Positions 17,407-26,167 of a DNA stretch of 64,000 bases are shown here, piece after piece (the stretch's first letter is position 1; each line of letters begins with the position of its first letter). A model generated the notes under the pieces. The model did no database searches. It was not told where the DNA came from and was given only the letters and a program-made list of their open reading frames with translations. Source of the stretch: Methylomicrobium lacus LW14 (GTDB lineage: Bacteria > Pseudomonadota > Gammaproteobacteria > Methylococcales > Methylomonadaceae); the NCBI RefSeq assembly GCF_000527095.1, contig NZ_AZUN01000001.1, forward strand, positions 1,736,001 through 1,800,000, written 5' to 3'. The position numbers and the translations under genes are program-made.

Positions 17407-18414
17407 TTGTTTAGCCCCTGTCCCCGCAACGCCGTTCTCGATAAATGCTCTGAAAGACGAACGAATATCGCGTACCTTGTCGCTGGCGCAGAGCTCCGTG
17501 CCCAGCGACGACTGCCGGCAGCGGATATCGAGAAACAACTGTTGCTGATTGCCCATATCGATCTTCGAGACCGATAGGCTCAAATCGGAGTCGGCCTGAG
17601 GCTCTGCGGTCATCAGCAGTTTTTCGTTGTCGATGTCGGGAGGCGTCGTCGAGAAGGTGCGCACAAACTGGTGCGCACTTGCCCAGGCGTTTTCGCACTG
17701 CGTTGAACTGCCGCAAAGATACAGGCCCAGTTCGACAGCGGCCTTCATTTCCGCGGTTTTATCGCTCAATTCCTGCGGCGCTTCGGTATCGGAGTGAGTC
17801 AGGAATTTATAGCGCTCGATATCCGCTTCGAAAGCGGACCTGACTTGGCGTTTCTTGGCTTCCTGTTTCTCGATCTCCGCCTCGACCGTCTTGATCTGCG
17901 CTTTCGCTTTATCGATGTTACCGGTCAGCGGTGCAGGGATTTTTTCGCCGCTGCGTTCATGGCTCGCCGCGCGTTTAAGATGATTTTCCAGCTCGGTTTC
18001 TGCCCGGTTTTTATTCCCGTGCAGGAGTATGGTCTGCGAATCCATCGCGTGCATTTTTTTCTTCAGCGCTTCCTGCATATCGTTCAGATTGCGAAAAGCG
18101 CTCAGCAAGACCTTGTCGTTGACCTTTTGTTTGGCGATGATGTCTTCCTGTGCCTTTCTCAAGGCATCAAGACGCCGATCCAGCGCAATCTGTTCAGGGT
18201 TTTTTGCCTTTTCGGTGACCTGGACCACACGTCCTTTCTCGCTCAGTTGTTCGCGGCGATGCTGAACCTGTTCCGGCGGCACCTGATCGGATAAAAACGT
18301 TTTGCCGTTCTCATCGACCCAACGGTACATCTTCTTGGCATGGGCCGCCTGGCCGGCAGTCAGGCCAAACACGGTAAACAACAGCAGGCTAATTGAAACA
18401 ATGCGGTCTTGCAT
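17389..18414 (-). CDS. DUF4124-domain exported protein
   Basis: A 341-residue protein with a signal peptide (about residues 1-26, ending near GQAAHA). The DUF4124 segment KKMYRWVDENGKTFLSDQVP follows at once. A long charged region (about 60-190) full of lysine and glutamate is probably a coiled coil. The C-terminal third has four cysteines that could pair. DUF4124 proteins are periplasmic or envelope proteins of unknown role. Its 3' end overlaps argB by 18 bp in convergent orientation, so each stop lies inside the other gene. Confidence 0.8.
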   Translation of the reverse strand: MQDRIVSISLLLFTVFGLTAGQAAHAKKMYRWVDENGKTFLSDQVPPEQVQHRREQLSEKGRVVQVTEKAKNPEQIALDRRLDALRKAQEDIIAKQKVNDKVLLSAFRNLNDMQEALKKKMHAMDSQTILLHGNKNRAETELENHLKRAASHERSGEKIPAPLTGNIDKAKAQIKTVEAEIEKQEAKKRQVRSAFEADIERYKFLTHSDTEAPQELSDKTAEMKAAVELGLYLCGSSTQCENAWASAHQFVRTFSTTPPDIDNEKLLMTAEPQADSDLSLSVSKIDMGNQQQLFLDIRCRQSSLGTELCASDKVRDIRSSFRAFIENGVAGTGAKQLTAQQ

Positions 18415-18486
18415 GGCTTTAAGTTGAATAAACGGGGATCTTGTGAAGTATAGCGAAAGATCGGCATGTTAAAACGCCAGCCGCCG

Positions 18487-18512
18487 CTCCGGCAGGCGTA
18501 ACCCTGCCGGAG
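18487..18512. repeat. GC-rich hairpin downstream of yggT
   Basis: Arms CTCCGGCAGG (18487-18496) and CCTGCCGGAG (18503-18512) are exact inverted repeats around six bases. No T-run follows on either strand, so this is more REP-like than a classic terminator. It lies between the starts of the DUF4124 gene and the stop of yggT. Confidence 0.5.
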
Positions 18513-18523
18513 TGGCCGGCGAA

Positions 18524-19102
18524 TTACCAGGCGATCAGTGCCGCCAGCTGATTCAGCGGCGGCAGGATGATCATGCGGGCGACCTGCATGAACAATAACG
18601 CGGCCAGCGGCGACAGATCGATGCCGCCCATATCCGGAATGATCCGTCTGAAAATATTCAGCAAAGGCTCGGTCAGGCTGTAAAGAATCGACGAAGCCGC
18701 ATCAAAGCGGCCCGGATTCGCCCAACTCAACACCGCCCTGACGATGATCGCGAAGATGAAAACATTGAACAGCAAATTGATCAGTTCCATGATCGCGATC
18801 ACGGTCAAGGCGCCGATGCCGAGCGTCGCGCCTTGCAGCAGTCCGATCGAAAAATTGGCCAGCATCTGCAAGCCCAGCATCAGGATCAGTGAAGACGTAT
18901 CAATCTTGCCGATCGGCGGCACATAACGGCGCAACAGCCGCAACGGCGGCTGGGTCGCCTTGACCAGAAACTGGGAGATCGGATTATAAAAATCGGCGCC
19001 GCACCACTGCAGCAGAAAGCGCAGCAATACTGCCAGGACATACAGCGAGGACAGCGCCTCGATGACCAGGACGACAGGATCGGTAAAATAGCTTGCACCC
19101 AT
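18524..19102 (-). CDS. yggT: YggT family membrane protein
   Basis: A 192-residue membrane protein made of two YggT repeats, each with a hydrophobic helix pair and a NPI/PG(R/K) turn: WCGADFYNPISQFLVKATQP in the first and WANPGRFDAASSILYSLTEP in the second. YggT proteins sit beside proC in many gammaproteobacteria and have been linked to osmotic stress. It overlaps proC by one base, so the two are translated together. Confidence 0.9.
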   Translation of the reverse strand: MGASYFTDPVVLVIEALSSLYVLAVLLRFLLQWCGADFYNPISQFLVKATQPPLRLLRRYVPPIGKIDTSSLILMLGLQMLANFSIGLLQGATLGIGALTVIAIMELINLLFNVFIFAIIVRAVLSWANPGRFDAASSILYSLTEPLLNIFRRIIPDMGGIDLSPLAALLFMQVARMIILPPLNQLAALIAW

Positions 19103-19929
19103 TAATTGAACTCCGGTTGTTTGGACATTTCGATCGAGCGGTCGCGCGCCGCGTGTAACGCTTTCGAGACCAGATCGCTGAAACCGCCTTGCTGAAAGGT
19201 TTCGATCGCACGTTGCGTGGTACCGCCCGGCGAGGTCACGCGTTTACGGAGCAGTTCCGGGCTTTCGGACGACTCCAGCGCGATTTTCGCCGCGCCCAAC
19301 GCGGTTTGCAGCACCAACAGCCGCGCGGTGTCCTCGGTCAGACCCAACTCCACCGCCGCCTGCTCCATCGCTTCCATCAACAGAAAATAATAAGCCGGTC
19401 CGCTGCCGGACACCGCGGTCACCGCATCGAGTTCTTTCTCATCCTTGACCCACAGTGCGATACCGACCGCACGCAAAATATTTTCGGCCGTGTTGCGTTG
19501 CTCGGCATTGACTTTATCATTCGCGTGCAGCGCCGTCGCGCCGGTCAGCACCAATGCCGGTGTATTCGGCATGCAACGCACGATCGCAGTCTCGGCGCCT
19601 AGCCAGGTGCTCAGACTGCGCTCGCTGATGCCGGCCGCGATCGAGACGACCAAGGATTTGCGCTGTTGAATCGCCGGCGCCGCCTGCAATGCGACATCGC
19701 GCAAAGTCTGCGGCTTGACCGCCAGCACCACGACATCGGTCTCATTGACCACCGTGTCGTTCGATGCGGTCGCGTTTACCTTCAGACGCTCGGCCAACGA
19801 CTTGAGCTGCTCGGCATTAATATCCGAAACCCAGATATTCCCCGGCTCATGACCCGACGCGATCAAACCGCTGATCAGGCTGCTCGCCATGTTGCCGCCG
19901 CCGATAAATCCTATTTTTTGTGTTTTCAT
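19102..19929 (-). CDS. proC: Pyrroline-5-carboxylate reductase
   Basis: A 275-residue P5C reductase, last step of proline synthesis. The N-terminal NADPH site is GFIGGGNMASSLISGL. The C-terminal dimer and substrate region has VSGSGPAYYFLLMEAMEQ and KRVTSPGGTTQRAIETF. The length is typical. It is the first gene of the proC-yggT unit. The 243 bp upstream, up to the YchJ-like gene, hold no other gene and presumably its promoter. Confidence 0.95.
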   Translation of the reverse strand: MKTQKIGFIGGGNMASSLISGLIASGHEPGNIWVSDINAEQLKSLAERLKVNATASNDTVVNETDVVVLAVKPQTLRDVALQAAPAIQQRKSLVVSIAAGISERSLSTWLGAETAIVRCMPNTPALVLTGATALHANDKVNAEQRNTAENILRAVGIALWVKDEKELDAVTAVSGSGPAYYFLLMEAMEQAAVELGLTEDTARLLVLQTALGAAKIALESSESPELLRKRVTSPGGTTQRAIETFQQGGFSDLVSKALHAARDRSIEMSKQPEFN

Positions 19930-20172
19930 TTTTACCCTGCTTTGATGGTTCCTGAAATATTTTACCCTATATAAGGCTCAGAAAAATCAATCACAAGGGA
20001 TTCGTGGAAATTCAGTACAAAAAACCGCCGTCCGGATTGAGGTCAGCCCCAAAGCGGGACATGCAAAAACAGTCACAGGCAATGCTTAGCTGAGGAAAGC
20101 TTCAGCGGAGGTTATTTTCACAGTAATGACGGATGCGAGAACGCTCGGGGGAAAGAATGAGCTAAACCGGCT

Positions 20173-20664
20173 TTATGCCGCCGCGCCGCAGCAACGCTTG
20201 AATTTTTTACCGCTGCCGCAAGGGCACGGCGCGTTTTTGCCCAGATTGACAGTAGCGCCGACCTTGCCGAGCGACTTGATCACGCCGTCCAGATAAAACC
20301 AGCGCCCGTCCTTTTTGATAAAGCGGCTGACTTCATGCAGTACACAGGCTTCGCCGTCCTGCAAATAGTAAGCCTTGAATTCGACGACGCCCTTGTCGTC
20401 ATGTTGTCCGCCCTTTTTGGTGTCGACCACTTCCAGACGCTGCCAAACCGCCGTCTCGCGGGAGAAGTCGATCACGTCCGGGCATCTGCCGCTGTCCCAG
20501 GTAGCGCGCAGATAGTCGGCATTACGTTGCGCATAAGCCGTGAAGCGCGAACGCATCAACGCTTCGGCGGTAGCAGGAAGTGTCGCGCTATCGTGATATA
20601 GACCACAGCAATCGACATAGTTAATACCAGATCCACACAAACATGCCGCTTGACGGTTCAACAA
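20173..20664 (-). CDS. YchJ family SEC-C zinc protein
   Basis: A 163-residue YchJ-like protein with an NTF2-like core between two SEC-C zinc knuckles: CLCGSGINYVDCC at the N-terminus and CPCGSGKKFKRCC at the C-terminus. I placed the start at a TTG (20664) because a GAGGAG ribosome site lies 7 bp before it; the frame is open a few codons further but that would put the ribosome site inside the gene. The function is unknown. It lies 33 bp downstream of the pilin gene on the same strand. Confidence 0.85.
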   Translation of the reverse strand: MLNRQAACLCGSGINYVDCCGLYHDSATLPATAEALMRSRFTAYAQRNADYLRATWDSGRCPDVIDFSRETAVWQRLEVVDTKKGGQHDDKGVVEFKAYYLQDGEACVLHEVSRFIKKDGRWFYLDGVIKSLGKVGATVNLGKNAPCPCGSGKKFKRCCGAAA

Positions 20665-20697
20665 AAGTTTTCTCCTCAACAATTTAAATATTTGAAA

Positions 20698-21117
20698 CTA
20701 TTTTCCCCAACACTCCTGAACCTTTGCATCCGTTGTTTGAACACTGGAAGAAATCGTTTTTCCTGAACTATTAACAGCAAACGTACCGCATTTATCACCT
20801 GCCTGCAAGTCCTTCGGCGTTGCCGTCGCCGTATAATTGGTGGCTGTAGCGCTTGTAACCGCGAGAGTGTAATTGCCGTCCGGGGACGTAGCCGGAACGC
20901 CGATCTGCGCCAATGTGCCGTAACTGATATGGTTCGCGCGATATTTTTCTTGCGCCATTTGAACATTAAGCAAGCCAGCCTTCGCGTCCGAGCGACGGCC
21001 TTTTTTGACATATTCTGTATAAGAAGGTAGCGCTATTGCCGCCAGTATCGAAATAATCGCAAGCGTTACCATCACTTCGATGAGGGTAAAACCCGCCGTT
21101 GTTTTGTTCGTTTTCAT
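20698..21117 (-). CDS. Type IV minor pilin, PilE-like
   Basis: A 139-residue pilin precursor. The prepilin peptidase site is AG/FTLIEVMV with the +5 glutamate, followed by a 20-residue hydrophobic helix. The globular part ends with two cysteines (DKCGTF and QECWGK) that can form the D-loop disulfide. It resembles PilE minor pilins that close the fimT-pilVWXY1E operon in other species. Here it stands alone and divergent from fimT, 189 bp apart. Confidence 0.88.
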   Translation of the reverse strand: MKTNKTTAGFTLIEVMVTLAIISILAAIALPSYTEYVKKGRRSDAKAGLLNVQMAQEKYRANHISYGTLAQIGVPATSPDGNYTLAVTSATATNYTATATPKDLQAGDKCGTFAVNSSGKTISSSVQTTDAKVQECWGK

Positions 21118-21306
21118 TGTAAGGCCCTCTGTCAGTATCGATCCCGTTTAGCATAGCAGAGCCCCAATGATTTGCCCGTAATGCGTCATAAGCAGCGCCA
21201 CTCGACCCCGGCTCTCGATTTTTTTATCTTAAAAAATGTGATTAACACACCAAAAGCCCAACAAACACCGCTGTATACTTGAATCAGCACAACCGGGGGA
21301 ACCATC

Positions 21307-21897
21307 ATGAATAGATTCAAGGCTACGGGCTTTACTTTGATTGAGGCCATGATCGTCGTTGCGATCATGGGGATTCTCGTTGCAACGGCATTTCCTTCAT
21401 TCCAGCGCATGCTTGAAACAAACCGATTGAAACAGGTCGCTGAATCCCTGAAATCCGACATGCAATTGGCGCGTACGGAGGCGATTAAACGCAGTAAATA
21501 TGTCATAGTATCGACAACTACAGGAAATAATGGCTCATGGTGTTACGGCTTAACTGAAACAACATCGAGCTGTAGTAAAACCAGTTGCGATTGTGCTGAA
21601 ACGAATACGGCAGACAGCGATTATTGCGAGATAAAACGCGTCTTAGGCAGTAATTTTAATAGTGCCGTAAATATAACTTCTACTACCAGTGCTAATACCA
21701 TTTTCGATTTTAAACGTGGAGTCCGTCTTGAAATAGATCATGATGATAGTTGTAAGCTAGTCCTGGCTGATGAAGATGACGAAGTTAGACTTACAACAAC
21801 AAACTTTCAAACCAGCGTTGTATCTAGTAATACCGGCCGGAGCATAAACTGCACACCGTCGGGCCAGAACGGCATTATTGGTTATCCACCCTGCTAA
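21307..21897 (+). CDS. fimT: Type IV minor pilin, FimT/GspH family
   Basis: A 196-residue prepilin. The cleavage motif is TG/FTLIEAMIVVAIMG with the +5 glutamate, and the conserved GspH helix SFQRMLETNRLKQVAESLKS follows. The rest is a beta-rich head with several cysteines. It starts a four-gene run with pilW, pilX and pilV. FimT and GspH proteins prime pilus assembly, and some FimT proteins bind DNA for uptake; a DNA-uptake role is possible here but not visible. Confidence 0.9.
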   Translation: MNRFKATGFTLIEAMIVVAIMGILVATAFPSFQRMLETNRLKQVAESLKSDMQLARTEAIKRSKYVIVSTTTGNNGSWCYGLTETTSSCSKTSCDCAETNTADSDYCEIKRVLGSNFNSAVNITSTTSANTIFDFKRGVRLEIDHDDSCKLVLADEDDEVRLTTTNFQTSVVSSNTGRSINCTPSGQNGIIGYPPC

Positions 21898-21913
21898 CCT
21901 TTTCAAATAAGGC

Positions 21914-22666
21914 ATGACGATGAAAAAACAAGAAGGTTATAACCTGATTGAACTCATGGTTGCCATGGCGCTGGGTTTGATCGTGCTCGGCGCCACGCTG
22001 GCCATTTATATTGGCACGATCAGAGGCAGCTCTGATACGCTGAAATCCGCCCGCCTAAACCATGACCTGGAAGCGGTGATGACGCTGATGATCAACGACA
22101 TCCGGCGCGCCGGCTATTGGGGCGGCGCAAGCGTAACGGCGAACAGCAACAACAATCCGTTTACCAGAGAAATCGGGGATATGACCAATATCAAGGTACG
22201 CAACTTTGCATCCCCGACGACCGATGTGGCTGCCGGCAACTGCGTATTGTACAGCTATGATGCTGATGGTGATCGCATTGTTGATGACAACGAGCATTAT
22301 GGCTTTCGTTTCAAAAACAATACCATCAATATGAGGCTATCCGGAGCCCCCGCTAATACGGCTACTTGTGATGGCAATGATGATAATTGGGAAGAAAACA
22401 TTGCCGGAAATCAAATAACCATAACGGCTCTGACTTTCGATCTGAGCGGATCTAAATGCGAGAATGTGACAACAAGCACTTCTTTCAATTCCACCTGCGC
22501 AGTCGCCGCGGCGACTGCCGGCAACATCAATAGCGGTAATCAAGTCGTCGAAGCCCGGCAAGTTTCGATAACCTTGACCGGTCGCTTGGCCAACGATGCA
22601 ACGGTTACCAAAACACTCACTGATATTGTAAAAGTCAGGAACGATCGGGTTTTCATCCAACCTTAA
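21914..22666 (+). CDS. pilW: Type IV minor pilin PilW
   Basis: A 250-residue prepilin with cleavage site EG/YNLIELMVAMALG. The PilW pattern follows: SSDTLKSARLNHDLEAVMTLM, then NDIRRAGYWGGA. The globular domain has four cysteines. It follows fimT by 16 bp and precedes pilX by 25 bp. PilW is part of the priming complex of type IV pili. Confidence 0.9.
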   Translation: MTMKKQEGYNLIELMVAMALGLIVLGATLAIYIGTIRGSSDTLKSARLNHDLEAVMTLMINDIRRAGYWGGASVTANSNNNPFTREIGDMTNIKVRNFASPTTDVAAGNCVLYSYDADGDRIVDDNEHYGFRFKNNTINMRLSGAPANTATCDGNDDNWEENIAGNQITITALTFDLSGSKCENVTTSTSFNSTCAVAAATAGNINSGNQVVEARQVSITLTGRLANDATVTKTLTDIVKVRNDRVFIQP

Positions 22667-22691
22667 CGACCCAGTTGCTAGAGGCGTCCTC

Positions 22692-23954
22692 ATGAAAAAA
22701 TTAATTCGCTCCAGGTTTTCCGATCAGCACGGCGCAGCCACCCTCTTTACTGCGTTGATTTTATTGATCTGTATGACTTTGGTAACCTTGCTGACATCGA
22801 AAAGCGTGATCACCGAAACCCAAATTGCCGCCGATAATTACCGCGGCGCACAATCGGTTGCGGCGGCCAACTATGCGATGGATTTCGGGGTCAATTATTT
22901 CAATATGGGCGGCTTCGATCAGGACAGCAATAATGCTGTTGATTATCCTGCGGGGACCAGTTTGTCCAATTTGACCTCCACAGACGGAAGTCAAACGACA
23001 ACGGCTCGATTGAACTTTAATAATGCCGCCGGGACTGTGTGTGTGCCGGCGGGAGCCGCGACATCCATGGGCAAGGGAATGGTGACCGCCCAAGGATACA
23101 GCGACGACACACTGGCAACCCGCACCATCACCCAATGCGTAGGGCCGATAGGTTTGCTAAACGGCGAAGGCCCTGATATGCCCCTCGTATCCCGGGGATT
23201 TGTCAATCTGACCGGCAATGCGCGTATTATCAACCGCTATACTAATACGACCAGTTGGTCGGGGGACTCCGTAACCATCGGCAGTTCCTCGAGTATGGAA
23301 ACATGGCTGAAAGACCCTGACGAAAGCTCATTAACAGAAGCGGAGCTAACCAGCGTTCCCTCAACGGGTTCTAGTCCAACTGACGCCGTTTTGATATCCA
23401 ACCGCAATCTGGGCAATGGTCTCGATATTATTGATAATGACCCGTCGCTCAAAAATTTAATTGGCCTGAATTTTTTTAAGAATTTTTTTAGCGCCACCTC
23501 AAGGGAACAAGTTCGGCAGCTTGCCGCTTCAATCGGCCAGCTTTATCCAACTGCCGCAGTCCCCGACATAAACAGTGCGAACGGAAAATCGGGCCTGATT
23601 TGGTTCGATGGCGATCAAAGTTGGACCGGTGGCGTTATAGGCAGCCTAACCAAGCCATCGATCGTCGTGGTCAATGGAAATCTGAGAACATCCGGTGGCT
23701 CGGCCACAGTTTACGGTGTGTTATATGTGGCGGGTAAATGGGATGTCGCGGGAAGCCCGCAAGTTGTCGGTTCGGCCATCGTTGAAGGCACGGCGACGCC
23801 TATTGGTACAGGAATGGGCACGGCCGCGTCGCCTCCTATCGTCTCCGGCAGTGGAACTGCCACAATCGTCTTCTGGCCGGCCTTTGGCTCCAATTCAAAT
23901 CATCCGGTCGCCGGTTTAACAACGGCTATCGCCGGCTCTTGGCGCGATTGGTAA
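22692..23954 (+). CDS. pilX: PilX N-terminal domain protein, long form
   Basis: A 420-residue protein with the PilX N-terminal pattern QHGAATLFTALILLICMTL, a membrane helix at about residues 14-38 without the usual GFTLIE site. Pseudomonas PilX is near 195 residues, so the C-terminal 200 residues are extra. That part is rich in glycine, serine and valine with short repeating strands (for example TVYGVLYVAGKWDVAG), as in beta-helix or bactofilin-like folds. It keeps the pilW-pilX-pilV order. Confidence 0.82.
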   Translation: MKKLIRSRFSDQHGAATLFTALILLICMTLVTLLTSKSVITETQIAADNYRGAQSVAAANYAMDFGVNYFNMGGFDQDSNNAVDYPAGTSLSNLTSTDGSQTTTARLNFNNAAGTVCVPAGAATSMGKGMVTAQGYSDDTLATRTITQCVGPIGLLNGEGPDMPLVSRGFVNLTGNARIINRYTNTTSWSGDSVTIGSSSSMETWLKDPDESSLTEAELTSVPSTGSSPTDAVLISNRNLGNGLDIIDNDPSLKNLIGLNFFKNFFSATSREQVRQLAASIGQLYPTAAVPDINSANGKSGLIWFDGDQSWTGGVIGSLTKPSIVVVNGNLRTSGGSATVYGVLYVAGKWDVAGSPQVVGSAIVEGTATPIGTGMGTAASPPIVSGSGTATIVFWPAFGSNSNHPVAGLTTAIAGSWRDW

Positions 23955-23985
23955 TTTTTTTAAAAATTTAATACGGGCATGGATT

Positions 23986-25800
23986 ATGAAACCATTCACT
24001 CTTAAAGTACAAAAGGGAATCGGCCTGATTGAGGTTTTAATCACGGCGATTGTTATCGCGGTGGGTTTACTTGCAATCGCCGCGATGCAAACGGGCTTCA
24101 TGGCCAGCAGCGGTGACAGCAAAACGCGCTCTGAAGCGCTGGCGCTTGCAGAACAGAAGGTTGAACAACTCAGAAACAACATCACCGTCGCCGGATACAA
24201 TGCTCAGACAGCCGCCACAAGCTCCGATACAGTCACTGGCACTAATGCGAATTTCGCAAGAAGCTGGGCCATCACAGCAACAGCGCTCTTAACCGATCCC
24301 AACTGCGGTGGATCGGGCCAGCCCCCCTGCACTAATGCGCCAAACCGCAAAAAAATTTCCGCAATCGTCAGTTGGGACAGTGATGGTGGCGCTGACTCTG
24401 ACGGTGACGGCAAAGCCATCGACCAAGATGAAAAAGTCAATGTGGTATCTGAAATCGCCTTTCTAGATCCTGCCAAATCGGCTTTATATGCCGGCCAAAT
24501 CGCGTCCGGCGGCTCAATGGCGGTGCCGAATCCTCGGCAAAACGCTTCCGAAGACGTAGCCTCCGAAAATGTCGATGCGACAAGACCGACCCCGCTGCCA
24601 GGATCAGTGACTGTCAGGCTTATCAGCGGTGCATTACCGTCTACTACAATCACTGCAACTGGAGATGGCGGAGCCTCATTCTCGCTAACGCCGATCACCT
24701 CGGAACTCCCGGCCACACATTATTATTCGGCCCCTTTTGGTGACGGCAGCGGCATCATTGCCGTTTATTTATGTACCGAAAATGACTCCAGCACAGCGAC
24801 TTGTAAGTATGTCCAGAATCATTTCGGCGGCGTGCCATTGCGAATCGCCGGTACCGTCTACTCCACTAGCAGCAATCATCTCGATAATATCCGCGTTGCC
24901 TGGTCTTCCAGTGAAGTGCATTATTGTTACAACGGCCCCAAAAGCTCCGGATCGACCCCATATCGCTATATGCCCTATGAGTGCGTTTTCGCGGGAAACT
25001 GCAATGCAACCGCCGATGGCGTCAATAATTGCTATCCGGATACGGCCGTATCGGATAGTCAAATTAATGCGCGCAATGTCGGCCCCGGCGGCGAATACGG
25101 CGAACTGGGCCTGATTGGTGTCGATGACTCAGGCGGCGACCGCGAACAGGTCTGTTTTCTCGAAGACACGACAGACCCTAGCTCAGGGGGCAGCCCCTTG
25201 TTGCAGGCAAGCGGCAGCGAGGTTCTGAATGAACACTATTTGTATGCCGTCACCAAACGTTCGTATGTCACACGCCGAATTAAGCGTAACAGCGCCAATA
25301 CAGGAAATGAGCAGATTTCCGAAGGCATCAACCGGTCTTATACCAATCATAACTTTTTGATTGTTGACAGAGGTTCAGGCGGCACGGCCAATGCGCAATG
25401 CTACAACAATGCGACCGCCTACAGCTTGGTATTGGCTCCCCGGCAGATTATTCGTACGCTAACCGAAAGCGGTCAACCGAATCAGGTAGTAGCTGGAATG
25501 GCCTATAACGGCTCTTTCGGCACCGCGAAACATCTGATCGGGAATGTTTTATCAAATGCATCCAATCTAAAATTGTATATACCCGAAACGGGCGCCTGCT
25601 ACCTTAACAATAATTTGACGCCTTCAACAGCAGCGACCCAGTATGCTTGTGTAGTTCCTAGCAATGCACCTTTATCGGCAGGGGTCTCCATACTTGGCGG
25701 AAGCTACGAGAACCCGACCTCATCGCCATCTGGTTTTGCAACTTGCACGAAAACCACTTCAAACATATTGGCTTTATCAACATGCGCTTGGCCTTTTTGA
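23986..25800 (+). CDS. pilV: Type IV minor pilin PilV with a very long C-terminal region
   Basis: A 604-residue protein whose first 150 residues are a PilV pilin: cleavage site KG/IGLIEVLITAIVIAVG, then SGDSKTRSEALALAEQ and a DUF4402-free pilin head. Typical PilV is 170-190 residues. The remaining 420 residues carry many aspartates and paired cysteines and the acidic stretch DSDGGADSDGDGKAID, which looks like a calcium-binding loop. It may take the tip role normally given to PilY1, which is absent from the cluster. That role is inference. Confidence 0.8.
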   Translation: MKPFTLKVQKGIGLIEVLITAIVIAVGLLAIAAMQTGFMASSGDSKTRSEALALAEQKVEQLRNNITVAGYNAQTAATSSDTVTGTNANFARSWAITATALLTDPNCGGSGQPPCTNAPNRKKISAIVSWDSDGGADSDGDGKAIDQDEKVNVVSEIAFLDPAKSALYAGQIASGGSMAVPNPRQNASEDVASENVDATRPTPLPGSVTVRLISGALPSTTITATGDGGASFSLTPITSELPATHYYSAPFGDGSGIIAVYLCTENDSSTATCKYVQNHFGGVPLRIAGTVYSTSSNHLDNIRVAWSSSEVHYCYNGPKSSGSTPYRYMPYECVFAGNCNATADGVNNCYPDTAVSDSQINARNVGPGGEYGELGLIGVDDSGGDREQVCFLEDTTDPSSGGSPLLQASGSEVLNEHYLYAVTKRSYVTRRIKRNSANTGNEQISEGINRSYTNHNFLIVDRGSGGTANAQCYNNATAYSLVLAPRQIIRTLTESGQPNQVVAGMAYNGSFGTAKHLIGNVLSNASNLKLYIPETGACYLNNNLTPSTAATQYACVVPSNAPLSAGVSILGGSYENPTSSPSGFATCTKTTSNILALSTCAWPF

Positions 25801-25829
25801 TGGCCCTATAGCTATCGACTTGCACTCGA

Positions 25830-25859
25830 GTAGGGGCGGTATACAAATTCCGTCCCTAC
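25830..25859 (+). terminator. Hairpin after pilV
   Basis: Arms GTAGGGGCGG (25830-25839) and CCGTCCCTAC (25850-25859) pair except for one base. It begins 30 bp after the pilV stop and is followed by TATTTC. It probably ends the minor-pilin transcript, though the T-run is weak. The remaining 300 bp to ettA hold no gene that I can support. Confidence 0.45.
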
Positions 25860-26167
25860 TATTTCAATGATCCGCGACAGCCAAATTAATTATCCACGGC
25901 GAGTTATAAAAATTCATCCGGCACTCAACACTTTTGCCAAAATGCTTTTTCGCACCTAAAGCGCTGGCCTGGCATTGCCACTCGATACGCCAAGAACATG
26001 ACGAGGATGATCTTTTTGCTGGCGTTTACCATTAACGGCTAATGCGGTTTACGCCGTCTATGCGCGAACCGTGCGCCGGCGGTTTTTTCCGTACCGCCTT
26101 TGACAACCCTCTAACAGCGCAGGACGCGATAAAGATCACGTCCCGCACAGAGAAAGAGACTCGGATG

